Shown here one piece after another: positions 7,449-18,888 of a stretch of 64,000 bases of DNA (position 1 is the stretch's first letter; every line of letters starts with the position of its first letter). The notes beneath the pieces were generated by a model. That model ran no database searches, had not been told where the DNA came from, and worked only from the letters and a program-made list of their open reading frames with translations. Source of the DNA: Pseudomonas wadenswilerensis (GTDB lineage: Bacteria > Pseudomonadota > Gammaproteobacteria > Pseudomonadales > Pseudomonadaceae); the NCBI RefSeq assembly GCF_900497695.1, contig NZ_UIDD01000001.1:310001-374000 (forward strand), written 5' to 3'. A program made the position numbers and the translations under genes.

Positions 7449-8744
7449 ATGGACCTGATCCTGTTGGCGGTACCGTTTTTCTTCGTTCTGATCGTGGTCG
7501 AACTGCTCGCCGACCAGTGGCGGGGCATGCGTACCTATCGCCTGGCGGATGCTATCAACAGCCTCAGCGCCGGGGTGCTGTCGACCACCACCGGCCTGTT
7601 GACCAAGGGCGTGGGCCTGGTTACCTACGCCCTGGCCTGGGAACATCTGGCACTGTTCAAACTGCCGGGCGAGGCGCTGTGGGTGTGGGTGCTGGCGTTT
7701 GTCTTGTATGACTTCTGCTATTACTGGCTGCACCGTATGGGCCACGAGCGCAACATCCTCTGGGCCGCTCATTCGGTGCATCACCAGAGCGAGGACTACA
7801 ACCTGTCCACGGCCTTGCGCCAGACCAGCAGCGGCTTCTTGCTGTCTTGGATCTTCTACCTGCCGATGGCCGTGCTGGGCGTGCCGCCGCTGGTGTTCAT
7901 CACCGTCGCGGCGCTCAACCTGCTGTACCAGTTCTGGGTGCACACCCGGCACATTCCGAAACTGGGCTGGTTCGAATGGCTGTTCATTACCCCGTCCAAT
8001 CATCGTGTCCACCATGCGCAGAATCCTCTGTACTTGGATCGCAACTACGGCGGAGTGTTCATTGTCTGGGATCGTCTGTTTGGCACCTTCCAGGAAGAGG
8101 ATGACAACGAGCCGGTGATATTCGGCGTGACCACGCCGCTGGCCAGCTGGAACCCGCTGTGGGCCAACCTGCAGTTCTATGCCCAGCTATGGAGCGATGC
8201 GCGGCGGGCCGAGCGCTGGTGGGACAAGCTGCGGATCTGGTTCATGCCCACTGGCTGGCGCCCGGATGACGTGGCCCGGCGTTATCCACAGGCCAAGCAG
8301 GACTTGAGCCGCTTCGAGAAGTTCGAGGTGCCCCTGGCCTGGCCGCAGCAGCTTTATGTTGTTGTGCAGTTCGCGGCTTATGTGGCGTTGGGCAGTTACT
8401 TGATGGAGCACGCCGAGCAGCTGTCGGTCGGCGCATTGCTGCTGGGCTGGGGCTTGATGGCGTTTGGTTTGTTCGTGCTGGGCACGGCGCTGGAGAACCG
8501 GCCCTGGGCCTTGAGGCTGGAGCTGCTGCGTCTGGGGTTGAATGCCCCGGCCATGCTGCTGGCCGGGACTACCGGCTTATGGCCGGTCACCGCCCTGGCT
8601 TGGGTCTTGCTGCTTGGCTACAGCTTGCTCAGCCTGTTCGGCCTCTACGGCAGCCGCTTCCTTGCGCGCAACGCGGGCAGCCTTGAATCGCCGGCGCAGC
8701 CACAGGCAGCCGCCGAGCACCAGCAGGCCGCCGAGCACCCATAG
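7449..8744 (+). CDS. Sterol desaturase / fatty acid hydroxylase family protein
   Basis: 431-residue integral membrane di-iron enzyme. The three histidine boxes are visible: H-R-M-G-H (about 97-101), H-S-V-H-H (about 110-114) and N-H-R-V-H-H (about 188-193), all in the Pfam FA_hydroxylase region. The family hydroxylates or desaturates lipids using O2; the substrate is not predictable. A C-terminal membrane extension follows the catalytic domain, with a Pro/Ala/Gln-rich tail. The last 168 bp overlap, tail to tail, the 3' end of the dedA-type gene on the other strand. Confidence 0.88.
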   Translation: MDLILLAVPFFFVLIVVELLADQWRGMRTYRLADAINSLSAGVLSTTTGLLTKGVGLVTYALAWEHLALFKLPGEALWVWVLAFVLYDFCYYWLHRMGHERNILWAAHSVHHQSEDYNLSTALRQTSSGFLLSWIFYLPMAVLGVPPLVFITVAALNLLYQFWVHTRHIPKLGWFEWLFITPSNHRVHHAQNPLYLDRNYGGVFIVWDRLFGTFQEEDDNEPVIFGVTTPLASWNPLWANLQFYAQLWSDARRAERWWDKLRIWFMPTGWRPDDVARRYPQAKQDLSRFEKFEVPLAWPQQLYVVVQFAAYVALGSYLMEHAEQLSVGALLLGWGLMAFGLFVLGTALENRPWALRLELLRLGLNAPAMLLAGTTGLWPVTALAWVLLLGYSLLSLFGLYGSRFLARNAGSLESPAQPQAAAEHQQAAEHP

Positions 8745-9221
8745 CTCGTATTTCTTCACGTTGCCCAGCAGGCCTTCGAGAATGGCGCCGAAGTGATAGG
8801 CAGCGGCGCCCAGGGCCAGGGCCCAGATGGCTGCGCCAATGCCGTTGAGCAGCAGGTAGCGGCGCGGCGGGTAGCCGGACAGGCCGATGGCCACCGGCAT
8901 CACCGTGCGCAGGCCATAGACGAAGCGGAAACTCAGAACCCAGATGTCCGGATGACGGCGAATGTGCTCCAGCGCACGGTCGCCCATCATCTGCCAGCGC
9001 GGTTTGCGCGCCAGCAGTTTGCGCCCATGGCGGCGCCCCATGAAGTACCACAGCTGGTCGCCCGCGTAGCTGCCGAAGAAGGCCACTACGACCACCAGGT
9101 TGATATCCATGTATCCGCGGAACGCAAGGAAGCCTGCGAGAACCAGGATGGTCTCACCTTCGAAAAACGTGCCGAGAAAAAGGGCAAAGTAGCCGAAATC
9201 CTGCAGGAATTGTTGGAGCAT
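8577..9221 (-). CDS. DedA-family membrane protein
   Basis: 214 residues with the DedA/SNARE-associated landmarks: F-L-G-T-F-F-E-G-E-T near residue 17-26, G-S-Y-A-G-D-Q-L-W-Y, and the R-F-V-Y-G-L-R-T basic motif with PVAIGLSGYPPRRYL after it. DedA proteins act in the inner membrane, and some have been shown to flip lipid carriers or phospholipids and to sustain membrane potential. The final helix and the Ala/Gln-rich tail are encoded within the 168-bp overlap with the convergent hydroxylase gene. Because its start is outside the overlap, the tail has to be translated. Confidence 0.9.
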   Translation of the reverse strand: MLQQFLQDFGYFALFLGTFFEGETILVLAGFLAFRGYMDINLVVVVAFFGSYAGDQLWYFMGRRHGRKLLARKPRWQMMGDRALEHIRRHPDIWVLSFRFVYGLRTVMPVAIGLSGYPPRRYLLLNGIGAAIWALALGAAAYHFGAILEGLLGNVKKYELWVLGGLLVLGGCLWLRRRFKAARVARKEAAAVEAEQAEQAVAKQQDPSQGGDRP

Positions 9222-9302
9222 TTTCTGGGTGCTGGCGAAATGAACGCGCAGCCTAACCCTTCGTGGCCTTTGGGGAAAGTGTCCAAATGTGTCTCGACGT
9301 GA

Positions 9303-10439
<1,137 letters not shown>

Positions 10440-10458
10440 CGCCCTTCAGGAACGCTAG

Positions 10459-12705
10459 ATGAATAACGAAGTACTTACCGACGTCGCTGTGAAAGACGCC
10501 CAGCCTGTGCCCGAGCAGATGGTCGAGACCCCGCCGGAACCGCCTGCGGTTGCCGAGCCTGCGTTCGAAGCCCCTGCGGTAGAGGCGCCAGCTCCGGCAC
10601 CGGTGGCCGCGCCGGCCATCGTCATTCCCGGCCTGGACGACAGCAGCCTGTACATTCATCGCGAATTGTCCCAGCTGCAGTTCAACATCCGCGTGCTGGA
10701 ACAGGCGCTGGATGAGTCCTATCCATTGCTGGAGCGACTGAAGTTCTTGCTGATCTTCTCCAGCAACCTGGATGAGTTCTTCGAAATTCGTGTGGCGGGC
10801 CTGAAGAAACAGATCACCTTCGCCCGTGAACAGGCCGGCGCCGACGGCTTGCAGCCGCACCAGGCGCTGGCGCGGATCAGCGAGCTGGTGCACAGCGAAG
10901 TCGATCGCCAGTACGCGATCCTCAACGACGTGCTGCTGCCGGAGCTGGAAAAACACCAGATCCGCTTCATCCGCCGCCGGCACTGGAACACCAAGCTCAA
11001 GACCTGGGTGCGGCGCTTCTTCCGTGACGAGATCGCACCGATCATCACCCCGATCGGCCTCGACCCGACCCACCCGTTCCCGTTGCTGGTGAACAAGAGC
11101 CTGAACTTCATCGTCGAGCTTGAAGGCGTCGATGCCTTCGGTCGTGATTCAGGCCTGGCGATCATCCCGGCGCCGCGTTTGCTGCCGCGGGTGATCAAGG
11201 TGCCGGAGGAAGTCGGGGGGGCTGGCGACAACTATGTGTTCCTGTCGTCGATGATCCACGCTCACGCCGATGACCTGTTCCAGGGCATGAAAGTCAAGGG
11301 CTGCTACCAGTTCCGCCTGACCCGTAACGCCGACCTGGCGCTGGACTCCGAGGATGTCGAAGACCTGGCCCGGGCCCTGCGCGGCGAGCTGTTCTCGCGC
11401 CGTTATGGTGATGCCGTGCGCCTGGAAGTGGCCGACACCTGCCCCAAACACCTCTCCGACTACCTGCTCAAGCAGTTCAGCCTGAGCGAGAGCGAGCTGT
11501 ATCAGGTCAATGGCCCGGTCAACCTGACCCGGCTGTTCAGCATCACCAGCCTGGACAGCCACCCGGAGCTGCAATACACGCCGTTCACCCCGGCGATCCC
11601 CAAGCTGTTGCAGAACAGCGAGAACATTTTCAGCGTGGTCAGCAAGCAGGACATCCTGCTGATGCACCCCTTCGAGTCGTTCACTCCGGTGGTCGACCTG
11701 CTGCGCCAGGCGGCCAAGGACCCGCACGTCCTCGCCGTGCGCCAGACCCTGTACCGCAGCGGTGCCAACTCGGAGATCGTCGACGCGCTGGTCGACGCCG
11801 CGCGTAACGGCAAGGAAGTCACTGCGGTGATCGAATTGCGTGCGCGTTTCGACGAAGAGTCCAACCTGCAGATGGCCAGCCGCCTGCAGGCTGCTGGTGC
11901 GGTGGTGATCTACGGCGTGGTCGGCTTCAAGACCCACGCCAAGATGATGCTGATCCTGCGCCGCGAAGCCGGCGAGATCGTCCGCTACGCGCACCTGGGT
12001 ACCGGTAACTACCACGCCGGCAACGCCCGCCTGTACACCGACTACAGCTTGCTGACCTCCGATGACGCCCTCTGCGAAGACGTCGGCAAGCTGTTCAGCC
12101 AGCTGATCGGCATGGGCAAGACCTTGCGCATGAAGAAGCTGCTGCACGCGCCGTTCACCCTGAAAAAGGGCATGCTCGACATGATCGCGCGCGAAACCCA
12201 GTTCGCCCTCGACGGCAAGCCGGCGCACATCATCGCCAAGTTCAACTCGCTGACCGATCCGAAGATCATTCGCGCGCTGTACAAGGCCAGCCAGTCAGGG
12301 GTGCGTATCGATCTGGTGGTGCGTGGCATGTGCTGCCTGCGCCCGGGCATTGCCGGGGTATCGCACAACATTCAGGTGCGCTCGATCATCGGCCGCTTCC
12401 TCGAACACACGCGGGTGTTCTACTTCCTCAATGGCGGCGAAGAGCAGATGTTCCTCTCCAGCGCCGACTGGATGGAGCGCAACCTCGACAAGCGCGTCGA
12501 GACCTGCTTCCCGGTCGAGGGCAAGAAGCTGATCCTGCGGGTGAAAAAGGAACTGGAAGGGTACCTGACCGACAACACTCACGCCTGGATCCTGCAACCG
12601 GATGGCCGCTACGTACGCAGCACGCCAACCGGCAACCAGAACCCGCGCAGTGCCCAGGCCACTCTGCTCGAGCGCCTGAGCAACCCGGTGCTTATCGTAC
12701 GCTGA
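10459..12705 (+). CDS. ppk1: Polyphosphate kinase 1
   Basis: 748 residues; makes inorganic polyphosphate from ATP. The first 55 residues are a Pro/Ala/Glu-rich extension, then the PPK1 core begins at [12 protein letters not shown]. The autophosphorylated histidine is His493 in GFKTHAKM, with TGNYH at 515-519 and the second active-site histidine at 650 (LEHTRVFYF). An AGGAA site precedes the ATG. It follows hemB by 19 bp and its last 14 bp overlap the convergent ppx gene, so synthesis and degradation of polyphosphate are encoded face to face. Confidence 0.97.
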   Translation: MNNEVLTDVAVKDAQPVPEQMVETPPEPPAVAEPAFEAPAVEAPAPAPVAAPAIVIPGLDDSSLYIHRELSQLQFNIRVLEQALDESYPLLERLKFLLIFSSNLDEFFEIRVAGLKKQITFAREQAGADGLQPHQALARISELVHSEVDRQYAILNDVLLPELEKHQIRFIRRRHWNTKLKTWVRRFFRDEIAPIITPIGLDPTHPFPLLVNKSLNFIVELEGVDAFGRDSGLAIIPAPRLLPRVIKVPEEVGGAGDNYVFLSSMIHAHADDLFQGMKVKGCYQFRLTRNADLALDSEDVEDLARALRGELFSRRYGDAVRLEVADTCPKHLSDYLLKQFSLSESELYQVNGPVNLTRLFSITSLDSHPELQYTPFTPAIPKLLQNSENIFSVVSKQDILLMHPFESFTPVVDLLRQAAKDPHVLAVRQTLYRSGANSEIVDALVDAARNGKEVTAVIELRARFDEESNLQMASRLQAAGAVVIYGVVGFKTHAKMMLILRREAGEIVRYAHLGTGNYHAGNARLYTDYSLLTSDDALCEDVGKLFSQLIGMGKTLRMKKLLHAPFTLKKGMLDMIARETQFALDGKPAHIIAKFNSLTDPKIIRALYKASQSGVRIDLVVRGMCCLRPGIAGVSHNIQVRSIIGRFLEHTRVFYFLNGGEEQMFLSSADWMERNLDKRVETCFPVEGKKLILRVKKELEGYLTDNTHAWILQPDGRYVRSTPTGNQNPRSAQATLLERLSNPVLIVR

Positions 12706-14200
12706 GTACGAAGCCGACCCGGGCCAGCCACTCGGCCTCCAGGCCGAAGTCGGCCTGGGTCAGCTGGTTTTCATCCAGCCAGCCCACAGGGAACTCGACG
12801 TCCAGGCTGTCGCCTTTGGCGTGCAGGGTCACCGTGGGCATCTGCTGGGTGCCGCGGATGTGGTGGAACAGGATCGCAAAGCGCAGTAGCACGCACAGGC
12901 GGATCAGCTTGGCGGCGTCGTCGCCGAACTCGGCGAACTTGTCCTTGGGAATGTTGCGCCGGTGGCCGCGTACCAGCAGCGCGAGCATCAGTTGGTCTTC
13001 CCGGGAGAAGCCGGAAAGGTCGGAGTGCTCGATCAGGTAGGCGCCGTGCTTGTGGTAATGGTAGTGGGCGATGTCCAGGCCCACTTCATGCACCTTGGCC
13101 GCCCAGCCCAGCAGTTCACGCCAGATACCGTCTTCCAGGTCCCAGTCCTTGGCCACCTGGTCGAAGGCATGCAGGGCCTTGCGCTCGACCCGTGCCGCCT
13201 GTCCCTGATCAACGTGGTAACGCTCCATCAGCGAGGTCAGGGTGCGCTCACGTACGTCTTCGTGGTGATGGCGGCCAAGCAGGTCGTAGAGCACGCCTTC
13301 GCGCAGAGCGCCGTCGCAGTGATCCATGCGTTGCAGCTCAAGGGCGTCGAAAATCGCTTCCAGGATCGCCAGGCCTGCCGGGAATATCGCCCGGCGGTCG
13401 GGTTTGACCCCGTCGAAGTCAATCTTGTCGGTTTCCCCCAGCTTGAACAGCTTGCGTTTGAGCCAGGCCAGGCCTTCGGCATTGACCTCGCCGCTGCCCA
13501 TGCCACCGGATTTCAGCGCCAGGCCAATGGCGCGGATCGTCCCCGAAGAGCCGATGGCTTCATCCCAGGTCAGGCGGTGCAGGGCGTTTTCAATGCTCAT
13601 CAGCTCCAGGCGTGCGGCGGTGTAGGCCTGGGCGTAGCGCGCCGGGGTGATCTTGCCGTCGCGGAAATAACGCTGGGTGTAGCTGACGCAGCCCATCTGC
13701 AGGCTTTCGCGCAGCAGCGGCTCGAACCGCTGGCCGATGATGAATTCGGTGCTGCCGCCGCCGATGTCGGCGACCAGGCGCTTGCCCGGGGTGTCGGCCA
13801 GGGTATGGGACACGCCAAGGTAAATCAGGCGGGCTTCTTCACGACCGGAGATGACTTCCACCGGGTGGCCAAGGATGGCTTCGGCGCGGCGGATGAATTC
13901 GCCACGGTTGCGCGCCTCGCGCAGGGCGTTGGTGCCAACGATGCGTACGGCGCCATCGGGCAGACCGTTGATCAGTTGGGCAAAACGCTTGAGGCAGTCC
14001 AGGCCGCGTTGCATGGACTCTTCGCTGAGCTGGCGCTCTTCGTTGATGCCGGCGGCCAGCTGAACTTTTTCGCCGAGCCGCTCCAGGATGCGGATCTCGC
14101 TATGGTGGGCCTTGGCGACCACCATGTGGAAACTGTTGGAGCCCAGGTCTATGGCAGCGATCAAGGACAGATTCTTGGCTGTGGTTTGCGGCATGGTCAT
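12692..14200 (-). CDS. ppx: Exopolyphosphatase
   Basis: 502 residues of the Ppx/GppA family (actin-like ATPase fold). The phosphate-1 motif [14 protein letters not shown] is near the N-terminus and the [14 protein letters not shown] loop near residue 145; a C-terminal HD-like helical region contains [19 protein letters not shown]. It removes terminal phosphates from polyphosphate. Two in-frame ATGs lie 6 bp apart (14200 and 14194) and I cannot decide between them. It is transcribed away from trxA and its 3' end overlaps ppk by 14 bp. Confidence 0.96.
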   Translation of the reverse strand: MTMPQTTAKNLSLIAAIDLGSNSFHMVVAKAHHSEIRILERLGEKVQLAAGINEERQLSEESMQRGLDCLKRFAQLINGLPDGAVRIVGTNALREARNRGEFIRRAEAILGHPVEVISGREEARLIYLGVSHTLADTPGKRLVADIGGGSTEFIIGQRFEPLLRESLQMGCVSYTQRYFRDGKITPARYAQAYTAARLELMSIENALHRLTWDEAIGSSGTIRAIGLALKSGGMGSGEVNAEGLAWLKRKLFKLGETDKIDFDGVKPDRRAIFPAGLAILEAIFDALELQRMDHCDGALREGVLYDLLGRHHHEDVRERTLTSLMERYHVDQGQAARVERKALHAFDQVAKDWDLEDGIWRELLGWAAKVHEVGLDIAHYHYHKHGAYLIEHSDLSGFSREDQLMLALLVRGHRRNIPKDKFAEFGDDAAKLIRLCVLLRFAILFHHIRGTQQMPTVTLHAKGDSLDVEFPVGWLDENQLTQADFGLEAEWLARVGFVLSVR

Positions 14201-14435
14201 GGGTTCTCGGTCGATAACCCGGCAATCCTGCCACGATCCGGCGCTGGCGCCAACGCGCAGCGTATCAAGGCTTGATATGGGGCAGGTTGTGCGGGAAATA
14301 TGACTTTCCCGTGACAGCAGCGATATGCGCGGTCATGCACAACTATAGTTACACTCAATCGTTCCCGGCTTCCTGTAGGCGGCGGGTGCAGCTATGATGG
14401 GCCACGTTTTTTTGCTTACGACCTTGGAGACTTCC

Positions 14436-14765
14436 ATGAGCAGCGATCTTATCAAACACGTCACCGACGCCACCTTCGAAGCCGAAGTTCTGAAGGCTGA
14501 AGGCCCGGTGCTGGTCGACTACTGGGCTGAATGGTGCGGCCCTTGCAAAATGATCGCGCCGGTTCTGGACGACATCGCCGCTACCTACCAGGGCAAACTG
14601 ACCGTCGCCAAGCTGAACATCGACGACAACCAGGAAACCCCGGCCAAGCACGGCGTGCGTGGCATCCCGACGCTGATGCTGTTCAAGAACGGCAACGTCG
14701 AGGCCACCAAGGTCGGTGCACTGTCGAAATCTCAGCTGGCAGCCTTCCTGGACGCCAATATCTGA
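14436..14765 (+). CDS. trxA: Thioredoxin 1
   Basis: 109 residues with the redox active site W-C-G-P-C at 33-37 (Cys34 and Cys37) inside [13 protein letters not shown], and the cis-Pro loop RGIPTLMLF. It is the general disulfide reductant of the cytoplasm, recharged by thioredoxin reductase. The ATG at 14436 has GGAGA upstream; an earlier in-frame ATG at 14394 adds a non-conserved leader. The upstream gap contains the 10-bp palindrome AACTATAGTT (14341-14350). A strong terminator follows, separating it from rho, its usual neighbour. Confidence 0.97.
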   Translation: MSSDLIKHVTDATFEAEVLKAEGPVLVDYWAEWCGPCKMIAPVLDDIAATYQGKLTVAKLNIDDNQETPAKHGVRGIPTLMLFKNGNVEATKVGALSKSQLAAFLDANI

Positions 14766-14770
14766 GTGAA

Positions 14771-14801
14771 AAAAGCCCCGCATTCGTCGGGGCTTTTCTT
14801 T
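14771..14801 (+). terminator. Intrinsic terminator of trxA
   Basis: AAAAGCCCCG (14771-14780) pairs with CGGGGCTTTT (14788-14797) around a 7-base loop, and the run of T's continues downstream. Position directly after the trxA stop codon fits. Confidence 0.92.
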
Positions 14802-14994
14802 ATCTGGTGACTAGACGCCAGAAAAAGCAGGTGTTACATTCGGCCTCGCACTGTTTCTTCGGTGCCCTCTGCACGCCGTCGCCGACGCATCCCTAATTCG
14901 AATCAGTACGCGATCCTGTCGCCTTCTTTGCGGCGCGGCTTCATTAAGCCAGAAGCTTAATTCCCCCTTCTTACATGATTACGTCACTCCCCTT
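14802..14994 (+). promoter_or_regulatory. rho leader region with overlapping micro-ORF
   Basis: Nearly 200 bases separate the trxA terminator from rho. The distal part is C/U-rich and poor in G (14961-14994), the composition expected of a Rho-utilisation site and thus of autogenous control. The rho ATG has no visible Shine-Dalgarno sequence. A 7-codon ORF, MITSLPL (14975-14998), ends with a TGA that overlaps the rho ATG (ATGA). A 32-codon GTG-started ORF from 14862 encodes five consecutive arginines; it is comparable in place and size to E. coli rhoL, but lacks a ribosome-binding site. Confidence 0.45.
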
Positions 14995-16254
14995 ATGAAC
15001 CTGACTGAACTCAAGCAAAAGCCGATTACCGATCTGCTCGAAATGGCCGAACAGATGGGCATAGAAAATATGGCCCGTTCGCGCAAGCAAGATGTGATTT
15101 TCTCCCTGTTGAAAAAGCATGCGAAAAGCGGCGAGGAAATCTCCGGTGACGGCGTGCTGGAGATTCTCCAGGACGGCTTCGGCTTCCTGCGCTCGGCCGA
15201 TGCCTCGTACCTGGCCGGCCCGGACGACATCTACGTGTCGCCAAGCCAGATCCGCCGTTTCAACTTGCGTACCGGCGACACCATCGTCGGCAAGATCCGC
15301 CCGCCAAAAGAAGGCGAGCGTTACTTCGCCCTGCTGAAAGTCGACACCATCAACTTCGACCGGCCGGAAAACGCGAAGAACAAGATCCTGTTCGAGAACC
15401 TGACGCCGCTGTTCCCCAACGAGCGCCTGAAGATGGAAGCCGGCAACGGTTCCACCGAAGACCTCACCGGCCGGGTTATCGACCTCTGCGCCCCGATCGG
15501 CAAAGGCCAGCGCGGCCTGATCGTCGCTCCGCCAAAAGCGGGCAAGACCATCATGCTGCAGAACATCGCGGCCAACATCACCCGTAACAATCCCGAGTGC
15601 CACCTGATCGTCCTGCTGATCGACGAGCGCCCGGAAGAAGTGACCGAAATGCAGCGCACCGTGCGCGGCGAAGTGGTTGCCTCGACTTTCGACGAGCCGC
15701 CAACCCGCCACGTGCAGGTTGCCGAAATGGTCATCGAGAAGGCCAAGCGCCTGGTTGAACACAAGAAAGACGTGGTCATCCTGCTCGACTCCATCACCCG
15801 TCTGGCCCGTGCCTACAACACCGTGATCCCGAGCTCCGGCAAGGTCCTCACCGGTGGTGTCGATGCCCACGCCCTGGAGAAGCCGAAGCGTTTCTTCGGT
15901 GCCGCGCGTAACATCGAAGAAGGCGGTTCGCTGACCATCATCGCCACCGCGCTGGTCGAAACCGGCTCGAAGATGGACGAAGTGATCTACGAAGAGTTCA
16001 AGGGTACCGGCAACATGGAGCTGCCCCTGGACCGCAAGATCGCCGAGAAGCGTGTCTTCCCGGCCATCAACATCAACCGTTCGGGTACCCGTCGCGAAGA
16101 GCTGCTGACCGCCGACGACGAGCTGCAGCGCATGTGGATCCTGCGCAAGCTGCTGCACCCGATGGATGAAGTTGCTGCTATCGAGTTCCTGATCGACAAA
16201 CTCAAGCAGACCAAGACCAACGACGAGTTCTTCTTGTCGATGAAGCGCAAGTAA
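14995..16254 (+). CDS. rho: Transcription termination factor Rho
   Basis: 419 residues, the usual length. The N-terminal RNA-binding domain has the cold-shock-like DGFGFLRS motif (about 60-67). The RecA-like ATPase domain has Walker A in [15 protein letters not shown] (about 173-187), Walker B with [13 protein letters not shown], and the conserved [10 protein letters not shown] loop. It forms a hexameric helicase that unwinds RNA-DNA hybrids to end transcription. Start choice follows the conserved [11 protein letters not shown] beginning even though no ribosome-binding site is visible. Confidence 0.98.
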   Translation: MNLTELKQKPITDLLEMAEQMGIENMARSRKQDVIFSLLKKHAKSGEEISGDGVLEILQDGFGFLRSADASYLAGPDDIYVSPSQIRRFNLRTGDTIVGKIRPPKEGERYFALLKVDTINFDRPENAKNKILFENLTPLFPNERLKMEAGNGSTEDLTGRVIDLCAPIGKGQRGLIVAPPKAGKTIMLQNIAANITRNNPECHLIVLLIDERPEEVTEMQRTVRGEVVASTFDEPPTRHVQVAEMVIEKAKRLVEHKKDVVILLDSITRLARAYNTVIPSSGKVLTGGVDAHALEKPKRFFGAARNIEEGGSLTIIATALVETGSKMDEVIYEEFKGTGNMELPLDRKIAEKRVFPAININRSGTRREELLTADDELQRMWILRKLLHPMDEVAAIEFLIDKLKQTKTNDEFFLSMKRK

Positions 16255-16272
16255 ACTGCTGCGCTGGGCAAG

Positions 16273-16295
16273 AGCCGGGGCGACCCGGCTTTTTG
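16273..16295 (+). terminator. Intrinsic terminator of rho
   Basis: AGCCGGG (16273-16279) pairs with CCCGGCT (16284-16290), followed by a short T run. It lies 19 bp after the rho stop. Confidence 0.85.
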
Positions 16296-16383
16296 CTATC
16301 TGTACTTTGGCTATTCTGAGCAGCCGAGTTCGGCGCTACACTCTGCAGCCCGACCGCTACGGCAGCCAATACGAGGCTTTTGC

Positions 16384-17850
16384 ATGCAGTATCGCGATTT
16401 GCGCGACTTTATCCGTGGCCTGGAACAGCGCGGCGAACTCAAGCGCATCCAGGTGCCGATCTCTCCAGTCCTGGAAATGACCGAAGTCTGCGACCGCACC
16501 CTGCGCGCCAAAGGCCCGGCCCTGCTGTTCGAAAAACCTACCGGCTTCGACATTCCGGTGCTCGGCAACCTGTTCGGTACCCCGGAGCGGGTAGCCATGG
16601 GCATGGGTGCCGAGTCGGTCAGCGAGCTGCGCGAAATCGGCAAACTGCTGGCCTTCCTCAAGGAGCCCGAGCCGCCGAAAGGCCTCAAGGACGCCTGGTC
16701 GAAGCTGCCGATCTTCAAAAAGGTCGTGGCAATGGCGCCGAAGGTGGTCAAGGATGCGCCGTGCCACGAAGTAGTCATCGAAGGCGACGATGTCGATCTG
16801 GGCCTGCTGCCTGTGCAGCATTGCTGGCCGGGCGACGTTGCGCCGCTGATCACCTGGGGCCTGACCGTTACCCGCGGGCCGAACAAGGACCGCCAGAACC
16901 TGGGTATCTATCGCCAGCAGGTAATCGGCCGCAACAAGGTCATCATGCGCTGGCTGAGCCATCGCGGCGGCGCCCTGGACTATCGCGAATGGTGCGAAAA
17001 GCACCCCGGCCAACCCTTCCCGGTGGCCGTGGCCCTGGGCGCCGACCCGGCGACCATTCTCGGTGCTGTGACGCCGGTGCCTGATACCCTGTCCGAATAT
17101 GCCTTCGCCGGCCTGCTGCGCGGCAACCGCACCGAGCTGGTCAAATGCCGTGGCAGCGACCTGCAGGTGCCGGCGACAGCCGAAATCATTCTCGAAGGCG
17201 TGATCCATCCGGGCGAAATGGCTCCGGAAGGGCCGTACGGCGACCACACCGGTTACTACAACGAAGTCGACAGCTTCCCGGTGTTCACTGTCGAGCGCAT
17301 CACCCACCGCACCAAGCCGATCTACCACAGCACCTACACTGGCCGTCCGCCAGATGAGCCGGCGATCCTCGGCGTGGCGCTGAACGAAGTGTTCGTGCCG
17401 ATCCTGCAGAAGCAGTTCCCGGAGATCACCGACTTCTACCTGCCGCCTGAGGGCTGCTCGTACCGCATGGCGGTGGTGACCATGAAAAAGCAGTACCCGG
17501 GCCACGCCAAGCGCGTAATGCTGGGTGTCTGGTCGTTTTTGCGACAGTTCATGTACACCAAGTTCGTTATCGTCACCGACGACGATATCAATGCGCGGGA
17601 CTGGAACGACGTGATCTGGGCAATTACCACGCGGATGGACCCCAAGCGCGATACGGTGATGATCGACAACACCCCGATCGATTACCTGGACTTTGCTTCG
17701 CCGGTGTCCGGGCTGGGATCAAAAATGGGCCTGGATGCCACCCACAAGTGGCCGGGTGAAACCACCCGCGAGTGGGGCCGGGTCATCGTCAAGGATGAAG
17801 CCGTCACTCGGCGGATCGATGAGCTTTGGCATCAGTTGGGAATAGACTAA
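16384..17850 (+). CDS. ubiD: UbiD-family decarboxylase (4-hydroxy-3-polyprenylbenzoate decarboxylase)
   Basis: 488 residues matching the UbiD family from end to end ([32 protein letters not shown]; the late [11 protein letters not shown]). UbiD removes the carboxyl group from 4-hydroxy-3-polyprenylbenzoate in ubiquinone synthesis. The enzyme needs prenylated FMN made by UbiX, which is not in this window. GAGG lies 7 bases before the ATG. The next gene starts at the base after the stop codon (TAA-ATG), so the two are co-transcribed and probably translationally coupled. Confidence 0.96.
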   Translation: MQYRDLRDFIRGLEQRGELKRIQVPISPVLEMTEVCDRTLRAKGPALLFEKPTGFDIPVLGNLFGTPERVAMGMGAESVSELREIGKLLAFLKEPEPPKGLKDAWSKLPIFKKVVAMAPKVVKDAPCHEVVIEGDDVDLGLLPVQHCWPGDVAPLITWGLTVTRGPNKDRQNLGIYRQQVIGRNKVIMRWLSHRGGALDYREWCEKHPGQPFPVAVALGADPATILGAVTPVPDTLSEYAFAGLLRGNRTELVKCRGSDLQVPATAEIILEGVIHPGEMAPEGPYGDHTGYYNEVDSFPVFTVERITHRTKPIYHSTYTGRPPDEPAILGVALNEVFVPILQKQFPEITDFYLPPEGCSYRMAVVTMKKQYPGHAKRVMLGVWSFLRQFMYTKFVIVTDDDINARDWNDVIWAITTRMDPKRDTVMIDNTPIDYLDFASPVSGLGSKMGLDATHKWPGETTREWGRVIVKDEAVTRRIDELWHQLGID

Positions 17851-18819
17851 ATGCAGGTAACCTTGCAGCCGTCCGGGGCCGTGTTGGCGCTCAAGCCCGG
17901 AGAAAGGATTCTGGATGCGGCGCGGCGCCTGGGCTACGACTGCCCGCAGAGCTGTCGCAACGGTAACTGCCATGTCTGCGCCGCGCTGCTGGTCGAAGGC
18001 CGGGTGCGCCAGGATGGCGTCGAGCGTGATCACGGCGAGCTGTTCACTTGCATCGCCGAGCCCCTGGAGGACTGTGTCTTGTTGTGGGATGGCGTGCTGG
18101 CCCTGGGCGAATTGCCGGTACGGACCCTGGCCTGCCAGCTCAGCGAATGCGTGGAAGTCGGCGGCGACGTCTGGCGCGTGCGCCTGCGTGCGCCAGCCGG
18201 CAAGCCACCGCGCTACCATGCTGGGCAGTACCTGATGATCGAGCGTGACAGCGGCGACAAGGCCGCCTTCTCGCTGGCCTCGGCACCGCACAGTGGCCGC
18301 GACCTTGAGCTGCATGTGCTGGCCCGCGAGAACAGCGCACTTGAGCTGATCGCCCAGTTGCAACGCAATGGCATGGCACGGCTCGAGATGCCGTTTGGCG
18401 ACACGCACCTGGCGGAGTTGCCCGACGGCCCGCTGGTGCTGATCGCCGCCGGTACCGGCATGGCGCAGATGCACAGCCTGATCGAGCATTGCCGGGCCAG
18501 CGGTTTCAAGCACCCGGTGCACCTGTACTGGGGCGTGCGCCTGCCGGACGACTTCTACCAGATCGAGCACTGGGCCGAATGGGAGCACCTGCCCAACCTG
18601 TTCCTGCACAAGGTGGTCAGCGATCTGTGTGGTTGGGAAGGGCGCTGCGGCCTGCTGCACCAGGCGGTGTGTGAAGACATCAGCGACCTGGCCGGTGTGC
18701 ATGTCTATGCCAGCGGCTCGCCGAACATGATCTATGCCACGCTCGATGCCCTGGTCGAAGCCGGCATGGATGCGCATCAAATGCGCGCCGATGTATTCGC
18801 TTATGCCCCACGCAATTGA
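17851..18819 (+). CDS. 2Fe-2S ferredoxin / FAD-NAD(P)H reductase
   Basis: 322 residues. An N-terminal plant-type ferredoxin domain supplies the 2Fe-2S cysteines (CPQSCRNGNCHVC at about residues 31-43, fourth Cys in LFTCIAEPLED near 68). A ferredoxin-NADP reductase FAD domain with R-Y-H-A-G-Q-Y-L-M-I follows, and then an NAD(P)H domain with LIAAGTGMAQMHS. Databases usually label this type CDP-6-deoxy-delta-3,4-glucoseen reductase, a substrate name that is not supported here. Its direct fusion in the transcript to ubiD suggests it reduces a flavin or supplies electrons for quinone synthesis; that is inference. Confidence 0.88.
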   Translation: MQVTLQPSGAVLALKPGERILDAARRLGYDCPQSCRNGNCHVCAALLVEGRVRQDGVERDHGELFTCIAEPLEDCVLLWDGVLALGELPVRTLACQLSECVEVGGDVWRVRLRAPAGKPPRYHAGQYLMIERDSGDKAAFSLASAPHSGRDLELHVLARENSALELIAQLQRNGMARLEMPFGDTHLAELPDGPLVLIAAGTGMAQMHSLIEHCRASGFKHPVHLYWGVRLPDDFYQIEHWAEWEHLPNLFLHKVVSDLCGWEGRCGLLHQAVCEDISDLAGVHVYASGSPNMIYATLDALVEAGMDAHQMRADVFAYAPRN

Positions 18820-18831
18820 ATGACGGAATAA

Positions 18832-18852
18832 GGCACGCTGCAACAGCGTGCC
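18832..18852 (+). terminator. Strong hairpin after the ubiD operon
   Basis: A perfect 9-bp stem GGCACGCTG / CAGCGTGCC with a CAA loop lies 13 bp after the reductase stop. The T-run is poor, so it may be a weak or Rho-assisted terminator or a 3'-end-stabilising stem. Confidence 0.6.
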
Positions 18853-18888
18853 GGCTTAAATAACGGTTGGCGTTGCCCGTGGTGATAA

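Noticed and set aside
14862..14960. 32-codon Arg-rich frame in the rho leader as a rhoL gene
   Set aside because: No ribosome-binding site and poor start context; comparable in size and place to E. coli rhoL but no sequence likeness. Mentioned in the rho finding, not annotated as a gene.
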